Origin: Eucalyptus grandis
Lineage: Eukaryota; Streptophyta; Magnoliopsida; Myrtales; Myrtaceae
DNA length: 64,000 bases
NCBI RefSeq assembly: GCF_016545825.1
Contig: NC_052614.1
Span: forward strand, 13,472,559-13,536,558
Reading direction: 5' to 3'
Below are positions 10,331 to 21,090 of this stretch, in pieces. The stretch's first letter is position 1, and each line of letters begins with the position of its first letter. The notes beneath the pieces were generated by a model, which had not been told where the DNA came from, made no database searches, and saw only the letters and a list, made by a program, of their open reading frames with translations. A program made the position numbers and the translations under genes.

Positions 10331-12589
10331 CATGGCTCATTCACGTTCATTTGCAAATCTCATAATCTAAAAATTGGGTCAACGCCATGATCCTTGGCGT
10401 GTTTTCTTTTTTTTTTTTTGCTAAAAAATCTTTATTTTTAGTGGTTTGACTAATTCATGAAAAGTTAGGTAGTTTTTAATTTTTTACATACGGCTTGATA
10501 TTTGTTATTACAAGACCGTCATTAATAAATAGATTTAAGTACTTGATGGGTGGATCCAAGGTTTTGATAACTAGACCTTGAAAGCTAGTGGTTGGATTTA
10601 GATCCTCGATGCTTGGATTGTAATTTGACGGTTTTAAACACCAAATGATGTTCAAACAAGCGAAATATGTTTGAGAACTGAATCCATTTGTTTATATTAT
10701 CTTATAGGCTAAATTTACACCATTATCATCCCCATTCCTGTATTCTCTATATGGAGCTCTATGAGTCATTGTTGAAAGCAACATATGCATGCATGCCTAG
10801 TGTGAGCAAAGGTTTAAGACATGTGTTATGCACTTATAAGAATTTGAAACTTGCGGGAAAACAAAATATTACTTGATTTATAAATCCAATTCCATTTCAA
10901 TTGTCAATCAATCAGGTGAATCTATATTGAAATGTGCATAATTAATAATCCAGATAATAATAATTCGCATAATTTACGAATCATGCAATATACTTTTCGA
11001 AATTTGCCTTGACTTGTCAAAATAGACAATGATTATTATTTGGACTGTTGTTATCCGTTTTCCTCTTGTGTTCCAAATTTTGACCATAGAGAAAAGCAGT
11101 GCGAACTGCGCTGCGAAGCCAAATTTGAGTGAAGGTGACTGCAGAACACATGCTGTACTTTTCCATTTACATGTTCCCAGCTTTGTTTGTAGTGGTCATT
11201 GGATCTTGGTTCTCCTTTGGATTTGATGATTGAGATTTCTCCTCGAGTGACGTTAGCCCTATTTTAAGAATTCATCCAAAATTAAGGATTTGCGGTAGAT
11301 AGTTTAAATTAAAGAATGAATTTTAGGTAACGAGAGAATAATTCGATAACATTGGCAAAATACGATGGTCCATGAAAAACGTTTTGAAAGGTGAAAGGCC
11401 ATGGAGAGATATTGTCTACGACCCATGTATCTCTTTTTCGAGCTCATATTCTTCCATCAATTTATTTGTTCCTTCATATGCCTACCCACAAGTAGATCTC
11501 AAGATTGGATTCCATGCTTGTGTAGCCGATGAATTAAGTAGCCATTTTTATCATCTTTTTCTTAAACGGAACGAATTACATTGTGTAGCCATTTTCTTTT
11601 TTCTTCTTATTGCGTAAAGTAGCAACTTTCGTGCTGAGCAATCTAATTAATTTTTTGACTTTATTGAATATTTTTTATCTACTCAAATTATGCTTGCCAA
11701 ACATCAAATGGGTTCAAAAGGCTAAGCAATCTGGAGGTTGGCTTGACTCTGCACACCTCATGAATCGATTAGATAGAAGCATTCGGTCTTTACACGTGTT
11801 GTAACTTGAAAGAGTTTACATGCAATTAGTCGGATTTTAGTGGATGACTTTTGGATTTTGAGCTAAAAATATCCAGAACAGTTTGTAGTACATTTGAATT
11901 TACTGGTCCAGTTAGCTAAATGCTTATGCAAATTCAACTAACTGTTTTTGGCTAACAAGTTGCAAATCCTAGGCTAGCCAAATAAACTTCACAAGCAAAT
12001 GACTGAGGAGGTTGAAATTTGAAGAACTTTTGCTCTTATAATGTGTATTTTTTTGGCGGGTTACGTACCGCATGACGCATTCTTGACCATGCGCTCATTT
12101 AAAAATAATGTCTTCTAGAAAATTCTTTGGCTAGGTATATTAGTTATAGGGACATCTTTAATTATATTTTATTCAAAATAAATTATTTTTCATGGCATTG
12201 GTTGTACAAGACATCGCCAGCCTACTTTGTTTTTTCCTTCTCATTTGACCAACGCGGTTTTGATATTAATAATTATCCTAGCTATTCCCCACCCTATTCC
12301 CCCGTCGGTGCCGGCCGAATAAAATAATCAATTATTCGACTAGCCATTGACTCCATATGAGCTCCTACGGGACTAATTAAATGATTTAAAAACAAAAATG
12401 CTCATTTCTTAACATACTGTGAACATAAAGGTAATTACCAATTTTTACAGTAACACTTAAACGTTTAAATTGTCAAAGCGCATAAAATGAGACTTTACAA
12501 ATAGCTGAAGGACACTCTTTAATATTTGACGGTATGTTTATTTTGTAGAAAATGAATAATTTGAAAAATATTTTTCTAAAAATATCACT

Positions 12590-13452
12590 TGTTAAAATAT
12601 GTTTCCGAGTTTGAGCTCAATGCGAAATTCCAAATATTCCGAATTGGATATGTTGAGGACGTTCGAATCGAGCAAAGAATATCCGAAGATCAACTTCCCA
12701 AAATTTTGAATTTGCATTGGAGAGTTTGGCCGCTAAAATAGGAAAGTCCAACTTTGACTTGGACTTGGATTTTGTTTAAAATATGTAGAGATATATTTTG
12801 ATTAAAATTGGCAAGATAACAGCTGCTAAAATAGGAAAGTCCAACTTTGACTTGGACTTGAATTTTGTTTAAAATATATAGAGATATATTTTGGTTAAAA
12901 TCGGTAAGATAACAGCAAAAGGAAAGTCCAAGCTTTTACTTGAGTTGACCGAATCCTAGCTAATTTGTTTTCCCCTCACGCATGGAATTCTCTGGCGGTG
13001 GATTACATATCAATTCTCAAGGCTTGCTTGTGGGTAGTTGTTGATCACGAAGAATTGGTCTTGAAGCGCCATCTCGTTGTCGAGTGCTTGGGAGGGATTT
13101 TCTTTGTCGTTTTTGTTTGTAAATTACATTCAAGAAGATTTAGTGTTCAAGCTAATTAAATCCTGTGGTAAGATTTGTGTGTAATTCTTTCGTGAGATTT
13201 AGAGATTATCTTGATGAATTTTGGGACTAAACATTGCGTGCGTTATTGGGTGTAATTGGGACTTGGGAAATACCGAGAAAATGTTTGAGTAAGTCGAGCG
13301 TGTAATTTTCTTGTATTACTTGATGTATAGTGAAATTCGTTGTTGCTTTCCCCGTGAACGTAGGTCTTTACGACCGAACCACATAAATCCGATGTCCGAT
13401 TTATTTTATTCTTCTATCTATATTATTGTTTGATCGCTCGCCTTATGCAACA
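12590..13452 (+). mobile_element. Copia-type solo LTR
   Basis: 863 bp starting TGTTAAAATATG and ending ATGCAACA, flanked by TCACT on both sides (12585-12589, 13453-13457). The corresponding site upstream of UGT copy 4 (about 47690-47700) is empty and reads straight through 'aaaatatcacttgtgtcac'. The 3' part contains 'gtaggtctttacgaccgaac', wording common in the R/U5 of plant Copia LTRs. No internal region or second LTR is present, so it arose by LTR-LTR recombination. Confidence 0.88.
12732..12915 (+). repeat. Tandem duplication of about 93 bp inside the solo LTR
   Basis: Two adjacent copies start with 'gctaaaataggaaagtcc' (12732 and 12825) and continue through 'acttggactt' and 'agagatatatttt' to 'aagataacagc'. 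They differ at only a few bases. They lie in the U3-like half, where repeated units can carry enhancer sites; that role is inferred. Confidence 0.85.
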
Positions 13453-13904
13453 TCACTTGTGTCACTTACGAATAAAATATATTTCCATTGTCCGAGATGT
13501 TATCAAATATTCTGCTCAATTTTGGCTAGGATTATTGCACGCGTAGTTTAGCCAGCGGAAACCACACATCATCCATTCTTTTTGCTTGATTGATTGCTTA
13601 TGGTGGAACCAATCTTTGCGTTTCGTACCAGGGCCGACATCGACGGATTCGTCATTTTCAATTTGGCAGAACTAGAGCCAAGGAACTTAATTGGAAATTT
13701 TCTACAAATTGGACGATATATGACATAAATTACAAAATTGAGAAGTTAAAGAAAAAAGTGCAAGTTTAGTAATCAAATGTACATCGTGGGTTAATTTTTC
13801 AATAAATTCAGTCTCTAATTAAAATGGTTTATAGAGTATGTTTGTTTCACGGAAAATTCAATAAGAAAGCATTTTTCAAGAAATTTGATTTGTTTTCTTC
13901 TTTT

Positions 13905-14060
13905 CGTATGGAAAAGAGAGATGGCAATTGTCATGGGAAGAAGGTAGGTTGGGGTACATTTATAGGCCAGGAGACCCTTTTGATATACGTGGCCTTGTTA
14001 GCGGGTTTGATGAAATAAATCAACATTAAATAGTATTTGCTTAAATATTCACCATTCAGA
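13905..14060 (-). promoter_or_regulatory. Orphan UGT promoter, gene body missing
   Basis: Nearly identical to 60466-60620, the promoter just upstream of the start of UGT copy 5. It includes the TATA box, TATAAATG on the minus strand at 13957-13964, and the 'ggcaattgtcatggg' stretch. At 60434 the next bases are the UGT start codon. Here similarity ends near 13900, and DNA of the copy 1 upstream block, ending inside a MITE, follows instead. The promoter therefore points into non-coding DNA. Similarity continues away from the gene to about 16590. Confidence 0.85.
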
Positions 14061-16288
14061 TAATATAAAAAGATGAGTCCAAAGAAAATCATTTCAATCA
14101 AGAAAGACATCTCCCTGACTTTGAGAAAATGGATTTTCTTCAGAAAATCATCAACGATTTTTCCGAATACGTCAAGATCGTCCCTAATGATTGGATCCAA
14201 GTGCTTAACAGGACCCCCCCAGTGGACGGACCATAGAGGGCGGCAGCTAGACTTGGATCCTCGACGTTCAGATGTTGGGCCCTCGGTAGCCACAAGTTTT
14301 AGGGTCATAATCGATTTTTATTTTTTTGGTCGTGCGTTTCCTTACTTTCCTATATCAAATGACTTCCATCTTATTAGCAAAAGTAACCAAGCACACAAAA
14401 AAAAAAAAAAAAATCATTTTTTAAAGAAATTATCGGAAATATTTTTCAATAAAATTCGTTTCTTATAAAACAATCAGAGTTATTAATTTGGTCAGGAGAA
14501 AAATGGATTTGTAATAAGGATTATTAACAAAGTTTAATGGTATCAAAAACCTAAAATCGGTATATTTATGAAAAATTTATCATAAATTAATTTTTTGACT
14601 ATTAAAAATCCCAAACAAGTACATTTATTGCAAATTTATTCTCCATGAAAAATCATAAACTAATACATTTATGATAAATGAAAGATAAAACTACAAATTA
14701 ATACGCCTATAAAATGTCATGTGTCATCTAACTTGACAATTTGATAGGAAAATTTAATGAAAACTAACAAAGATTAAATTTGTCATTTGTGTACCAGTTT
14801 GGATTTTTTTATTCAAAAATTAATTTTGGATAAATTTATTTTAGGTGTACTAGTTTAGAGTTTTTTCGTAATATTATTCCTATTATAAATACTGAATGAT
14901 GTTTAGATAAGTGAAACTTTTTCAAGAAAACAATTTACCATCTGCCAACATTAATTAATAGCTTAATCATACACAACTATCATCATTATTCACGAGTTCT
15001 ATATATTGAAATCGACTAGTCATGACTCATTATTGAAAGGAACAGGTTTATATACGCATAGTTAAATTATTTTTTCGTTTACATAGTCCTACTTTTTGTG
15101 AGCAATAGCAAGCACCCACCCTAACATCCGGAGCTCAATAGCAGATTAAAAAAATTCTATTTGATACCATTTCAATCTTTGGATTTTTAAGGGAATATTT
15201 ATACCTTTTTGTTTTGGATTTGATGACTCCGATATCTTCTAGAGTGTCAAAACAAGCACTTAAAAACACCAAATAGTTATTTTCATCCGAAATTAAATAA
15301 TCTGTTTCCTAAAACCTAAAACAATTAGCTGAAATTAAAAAATAGAGTTTTGTCGTCGAATATTGGAACACTGGGAATTTACATTCCAAGATCCTAAAAG
15401 AAATAGGCAAGCTCATTTGCTTTGTATATAATGAATGATTTGAAATACATTTTTTTTAAATGATCGTTTATATCACTTGAAATAATTAGACAATGAAAAA
15501 TATTTTTATTACAGATAACGATTTTTATTTAAAATATTAATTGATGGTGAAAATATTTTCATTCATTTATTTTGTCAAGCAATATAAGTAATTATTTTTA
15601 GGAAAATATTTTCTAAATCATTTATTTTTCAGCAAAATAATTGCACCAATATTGTCTTATAAAAAATGGAACTATGAGCATTATTTGTCAGTTTGAACAT
15701 TTTTTAACACTACGATAGGCAAGATTCTAATTCTTATATAGATGTATTTTTCATCGAATGAATTAAATAGCCCTTTTCTTTTTTTAAAATTCTTTTACCA
15801 CATATGGAGCAACTTTCTTAGCGAATTAAGTACTTTTTTCTTTTTACATTAATCAAATCTTTCAAGTCAAAACTTATTATGGTTATCGGCCGTGCTCTTT
15901 ATGATAATCTAGGAATCTGACATCACGAGTACAAAGGCTCAGCTATTCAGAGGTTCAGCTATTAAGTATAAGCATTTAGTTTATGCTAATATCCTAACTC
16001 TAAAGAGGTTACGCGCATTTAGTACGATTTGAGCATATAACCTTCAATTTTTTAGCTGGAGATCCATTTAAGGTTGGTTAGCAACAGGCGTATTCATATT
16101 AGACAATTGGCTTATTTTCAATCATAGGTTTCAAATCCTAGGTTAATAAAATATAGTTGAAAAAATAAGGATCCTAATTATTGAAAACGTAAAAGATTGA
16201 AAACTTTCCTCGTTATATTGAATTGTTTTGTTTGCGGATTACGTGCCGCATGATCCATGTTTGACCTCAGCGTAGGAGAAAAGAAAAT

Positions 16289-16428
16289 GTATATAAACGC
16301 CACTCAATGATATAATCCTAATTATAATTATTTCTTCAAACTATTCTCTAAGGAAAACGTGTATCAACGCCACTCAATGACAAAATCCTAATTATAATTA
16401 TTTCTTCAAACCATTCCCTAAGGAAAAC
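16289..16428. repeat. Two 70-bp tandem repeats
   Basis: Units 16289-16358 and 16359-16428 both contain 'aacgccactcaatga', 'aatcctaattataattattt' and 'taaggaaaac'. The same pair is kept at 63709-63848, so the tandem duplication is older than the duplication of the block. It lies about 390 bp beyond the 3' end of UGT copy 2. Confidence 0.85.
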
Positions 16429-16590
16429 GTGTGGGGCAACGATCTTAAAGAGGAGAAGAAATTCAATTGGTCTTCTTCTTAGAGGAAATGGTGGCAGAAT
16501 AAGATAATAAGTTATTCAACCAATCATGTACTTGGTAAATGTTCAAATTTGGCTAGTGCCCTCAAAGTGGGATTATCATACGGTCCATAT

Positions 16591-16655
16591 CATCATCATC
16601 ATAATACGACTATTATTGTCATCATCATTATTATTATTATTATTATCATTATTAT
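16591..16655. repeat. ATC/ATT microsatellite
   Basis: Runs of CATCATCAT and TTATTATTATTATTATT between 16591 and 16655. It falls where similarity to the right-hand block runs off the window. Confidence 0.8.
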
Positions 16656-16818
16656 TGATCCAATGCTATCACCAGCCGCCATTTCATTGCCTATTGCACA
16701 AAATAAATGGAAATAAATCCAAGCCACGAGACTGAAGTTGATAAGATCCAGACAAGAGGACCGTCTAAAGAGTTCTTCTCATATATTCCGCTATCGCAAA
16801 CGAATTTCCGAACAAACT

Positions 16819-18564
16819 TTAATCTCTTCTGGGCAACAGCAACACCTTGTCCATCACTTCGTCCAGGTTTAAGTAGGACGACCCAGAAGGACGCGTGGCC
16901 TCCCGGGCCATCTGCTGCCACTCCATCGCCTTCCTTTTCATCTCCTTCCCTCTCTCCCCCTCCATCAGCTCCCTCACCTGCCTCTCCACCTTGTCCCTCT
17001 TCACGTCGCCGTCGATCTCCATCCCGATCCCCCACTCCTCGCAGCTGTACCGGCAATTCGTCTGTTGCTCCGCAAAGAACGGCCAGCACAACACCGGCAC
17101 GCCGGCCGTGATGCTCTCGATCGTCGAGTTCCACCCGCTGTGGGTCAGGAACCCGCCAACCGCCGGGTGGTTTAGCACTCGCTCCTGGGGGCACCAGCTC
17201 GCCAGCAGGCTCCGCTCCCTTGTCGTGGCCGAGAACTCCGATGGCAAGATTGCCATGTCGCCGACAACCAAGTCGGGCCTGATGACCCACAGGAACGTCT
17301 GGCAGCTGTTCGCGAGCCCCCATGCGAACTCCACCAGCTGTGTCGGAGACATCACTGTGATGCTCCCAAAGTTCACGTACACGACCGAGCCGGGCGGTTT
17401 TGAGTCGAGCCACTCGAGACAGCCCAAGTCTTCCTTCCACAGGTTGGACCCGATCGACTTGGTGTCGTCATCGGGTAGTTGCTCTGTAAGGAGATGAAGG
17501 GGGCCAAGGGTACAAATGGAAGGGAACATGGCCTTAAGAGCGTCGAGGACCTCGTGCTCTAACCGGTCGAACGTGTTGAAAACGATGGCCGAGGCTCTCT
17601 TCGCTCTCTCGGTCTCTCTCAACACGAAGTGTATCATCAGGTCATCCGGGTCAGTGGTTTGGATGAAGCTCGGTAAGTCTCTCAGCTGGATATTTCTCAT
17701 CCCAGGTATCCAGTCGATGATGGTGTCTAGGTACCCGTTTGTCAAGTAGCTTGCATCTGCAAATTGACAGTCGATCAATCAAACCGTTTTGACCATTCAT
17801 AGAAACGTTTTCACATCTAAAATTCTACTTTTGACTGTTGACTTAGTTAAATACTCTACCTAGTAGAAAACTATGAATATTCGGCCACTCACTAATCATG
17901 CAAATCCGGAACAAAATAAACTAAACAGTGTGAATTGCAAACCAAATACACAAAAGAGAAATGAAAAAATCATTAGCCGTAGACCTTCCAAGTGGGAATA
18001 CTTAAACAAACCAAATCAAACCATTATTTAGTAATGCATACCTTTGAGTGGAGTAAGACCCTTGTCAATAAGATTGCGGTACTGTACGTAGCCCATGAAG
18101 CCGCACGCGCTCGTTGTCCAGAACAGGACCTCCGGCACACCGATCGCCTCAGCAGCGTCAAGCGTGAAGCTCATCACGCCGTCCGACACCACGCAGCTCA
18201 CCGGCGGGGAACCCGACGTCGTGCTCTCCTCATTGAGCCTCTCGAGCAGGTCCCGGAAGTAGGGCAAGCAGAACTTACTCGTGGACTGGCAGAGGGCGGG
18301 GATGTCCTGGGTGGCGTCGGCGACATCGGAGGGTGGGAGGCCGTCGGGGATGGTGCGGAATCGGAAGGATGGGAGGCCGTCGAGGGAGGAGGGGCCGCGG
18401 GAGCGCAGGAGGCGGCTGTTGTTGTACTCGGTGTTGACGAAGGTGACGTGGAAGCCCCGGTGGTGGAGGAGCTTGGCGAGGTTGAGCATGGGGTTGATGT
18501 GGCCCTGGGCTGGGTAGGGGATGCACACTGCGTGCGGCTTTTGGATCATATCTATCGAATCCAT
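16819..18564 (-). CDS. UGT85-type UDP-glycosyltransferase, copy 2, intact
   Basis: Joined exons complement(16819-17756, 18042-18564). Donor AAAG|GTATGC, acceptor TTTGCAG|ATGCAAGC, phase 1, intron 285 bp, product 486 residues, a usual UGT85 length. UGT85 enzymes move a sugar, mostly glucose, from a UDP-sugar to small acceptors such as cyanohydrins, iridoid aglycones, terpenols or cytokinins, and act as soluble cytosolic proteins. The acceptor-binding N-terminal half has the catalytic His22 in PAQGHINPM and its Asp128 partner in VVSDG. The sugar-donor half has a complete 44-residue PSPG box at 362-405, beginning WCPQERVL, with THSGWNS and ending in Glu-Gln. There is no signal peptide or membrane segment. 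The start [11 protein letters not shown] is shared by copies 1 and 4, and a TATA box lies about 107 bp upstream. The frame is open with no lesion. Family assignment is firm; the acceptor is unknown. Confidence 0.95.
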
Positions 18565-18670
18565 CTCTCTCTTCTCTTTCTCTTCTATGTGTTTTGATCG
18601 TTTCTCTTGCTGTTGCTCTCTTGCTCTCTTGCTCTCTTCTGGGAGAGAGGGGTACGTTAGGTTTTGTTGT

Positions 18671-18678
18671 ATTTATAG
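18671..18678 (-). promoter_or_regulatory. TATA box of UGT copy 2
   Basis: TATAAAT in GGCCTATAAATACAAC, read on the minus strand, about 107 bp before the start codon. Copies 4 and 5 have the element in matching positions. Confidence 0.8.
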
Positions 18679-18699
18679 GCCGGGCGAGATCGAGATCGA

Positions 18700-20272
18700 G
18701 ATGGGAACGAGGGTTACATGTCGGCGAGCGATCCTGGCGACTTGGAAAACGGGAGAGAGACGTTCCGTGATGAGGTGCGGGATGAGATGAGAAGAGTGTG
18801 ACCAGGCTCGACCAGACGGTCAAATTACGGCTTCTTTTTTAATAAAGAGAAAAATGGCACCGCCACGTTCACTTGTGGTCTCGAAACCCCACAAATTGGG
18901 TCGACGTCCATAACGCTTGGCGTGTTCGGTTGGTTCCGCTATAAAAAATAAAAAATAAAAAATAATGATTTCTTCTTTTTTTAGTGGTTTGACTAATTCA
19001 GAAAATTGAATCGATGAAAAAAAAATTAATCAATCAAAATTCATGCTTAAATTTAGAAAAAAATTAAGTAACTTTTATATTTTTGGATACGGATTGATCT
19101 TCGCTATTACAAGACCGTCATCAATGATTGGATCCAAGTGCTTATCGGACAGACCTAAGATCCCAATGCCCAAATCTTGGAAACCGGCAGTTGGATTTAG
19201 ATCCCAATGCATGAGCCAAATTTAAGTCCTAAGGTTGTATTGGGCTCATTTTCTTTGAAGTGAATGAGACCTGTAATCCAATGGGAAGAAAAATGAATTT
19301 ATAGTGAGAATATGTGATAAACATTGAATGATGTTTAGACAAGTGAAATATGTTTGAAAATCGATTCCATCTGTTTATGTTGTCTTATAGGCTAAATTTA
19401 CACCATCATAATCCCCATTCCCGTGTTCTCCATATCAAACTCTACGAGCCATTTTTCAAAGCAGCAGATGCATGCACGCTTGGTGTGGGCAAAACTTTTA
19501 GACATGCGCAGCATGAGCAATCAAAACTGAATGTCAATCTTCGTGCACTTAAAAGAATTCGAATCTTACCGAAATAAAAAAAAAAAAAATGTTTTGCGAT
19601 TCATGAATCCTATTCCATTTTAGCCACTAATCAGGTGAATCCCACGGTGAGATGCACATAATTGACTATCAAGAGAATAACGGTTGGCATAATATACGAA
19701 TGATGCAGTATACATCTCGAAATTTATCCTGGCCTGATGACTATTTTTTTGGACTGTTGTTATCCGCTTTTCTTTCGTGTTCCGAAATCCCGGCCACAGA
19801 GAAAAGCAGTGCGAACTGGGAAAGGGCGACCGCACAACGCACGCTGCAATTTTCTATTCACGTGTGCCCGACTTTTCCCAGGGTAGAATAGTAGAACAAA
19901 AAGTCCATCCAACACTATTCGCAGCCGTGGTTGGATCTTTAATTCTCTTTTGGCTTTGACGATTGAGACTTGCTTGTCGAGTGTCGAAAGCTTTCAGGAA
20001 CTCTTCCGCAATTGAGGATCCGCAACAGATGGTCGGAATTTAAGATTGGATTTTAGGTAACGAGAGAATTATTTGACAACATTAGCAAAATACTGTGGTC
20101 TAAGAAAAATGCTTTGAGAGGTCAAAGGCCGTGGGGGAAATACTGTCTACGATCCATGGATCTCTAATTCGAGCTCTCATTCATCCATCCATCCATTCAT
20201 CCGTTCCTTCATATGTCTCCCCATCAACAGATCTCAAGATCGGATTCCGTGCTTGTGCCGCCAATGAATTAA
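18700..20272. other. Upstream region of UGT copy 2
   Basis: Diverged relative of the upstream blocks of copies 1 and 4. It keeps 'ttggcgtgtt' near 18918, 'ctattacaagaccgtcat' near 19103 and 'ggactgttgttatccgctt' near 19752. No supportable gene; short frames at 19350-19960 lack domains. Confidence 0.65.
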
Positions 20273-21090
20273 AGGTACGTTTATAACATTTCTATTTCAG
20301 AAAATAATTTATTTTCAGAAATAATCTTTTTCTATTTTTATTTTCTCTAACAATTTATGAGTAAAAGAATGTGTTTGGTAATTACACAAAATTTCTATTC
20401 TTAGAATAAAAATAAATAGAAATGTGTTTTGTACAACCCATGAATTTTTTTAAAACATAGAATTTCTTTTCATTTGTTGATAATTTTTTTTTAAATTTTT
20501 TTCTTTTTTTCCTCTTTTCTTCTTCTTGCCCTCAGAAGCAATGGTCAATGGTGAATGGCAGGAGGCATGAGGTGGCAAGAAATAAAAAGGAAAAAAAAAC
20601 AAGTAAATGACTTATTTCTAAAATTGTTCTCCAAAATAAGTTACCTTCTATATTTCTTATTTTTTGTTCTAAATTATTTATTGGCTATTTTTCTATTCTA
20701 GAGAGTAGAAATGTGTTTTGTACAACCCATGAATTTTTTTAAAACATAGAATTTCTTTACATTTGTTGATAATTTTTTTTTTAAATTTTTTTCTTTTTTT
20801 CCTCTTTTTCTTCTTCTTGCCCCCAGCAGCAATGGTCAGTGAGGCAAGGTGGTGAATGGCAAGGCATGAAAAAAAGAAAACAAGTAAATGACTTATTTCT
20901 AAAATTGTTCTCCAAAATAAGAAGTTACCTTTATATTTATTTTTGTTCTAAATTATTCACTGGCTATTTTTCTATTCTAGAGAGTAGAAAAATTAATTGA
21001 CATTACTAAACATATTTATGTTCTTTTTTTTTATTCCGAGTCACAAAATAATAGAAAAACAAAGAAACATGAACATTAACAAACAAGCTA
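20273..21090. mobile_element. PIF/Harbinger-like non-autonomous element
   Basis: 818 bp flanked by TAA (20270-20272, 21091-21093). The ends are diverged inverted repeats, AGGTACGTTTATAACATTTC against TAGCTTGTTTGTTAATGTTC. The matching sites at about 11535 and 46586 read 'gaattaagtagcc' without it. The interior is homopolymer-rich and contains a tandem duplication of about 288 bp. It has no transposase. Confidence 0.75.
20417..20992. repeat. Internal tandem duplication, about 288-bp unit
   Basis: Both units begin 'tagaaatgtgttttgtacaa' (about 20417 and 20706) and pass through 'ttcttcttgcccycag', 'aatggtcartg' and 'aagtaaatgacttatttct' to 'tctccaaaataag'. The second unit is complete, so the element grew by an internal duplication. 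Confidence 0.8.

Larger units (their letters stand above)
10335..13897. repeat. Upstream block of UGT copy 1, pairs with about 42695-48113
   Basis: Nearly collinear with the DNA upstream of UGT copy 4, apart from a 2.65-kb LTR present only at right (43214-45869) and an 863-bp LTR present only at left (12590-13452). A more diverged third version lies upstream of UGT copy 2 (about 18830-22150). Shared markers include 'ggcgtgttt' near 10396, a GTTATCCGTTTTCC stretch near 11048 and AACGTTTTGAAAGG near 11379. Short frames such as 11372-11617 are kept between copies only because the DNA is duplicated. I see no domain in them and call no gene. Confidence 0.85.
13905..16590. repeat. UGT upstream block, pairs with 60460-64000
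   Basis: Collinear with the right end of the window, apart from an 873-bp insertion at 62511-63383 present only at right. It is very AT-rich; no gene is seen. About 14480-14880 has repeated 'catttatgataaat'-type words in both orientations, suggesting an old degenerate MITE present in both copies. A poly(A) run lies at about 14398-14412. Confidence 0.88.
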
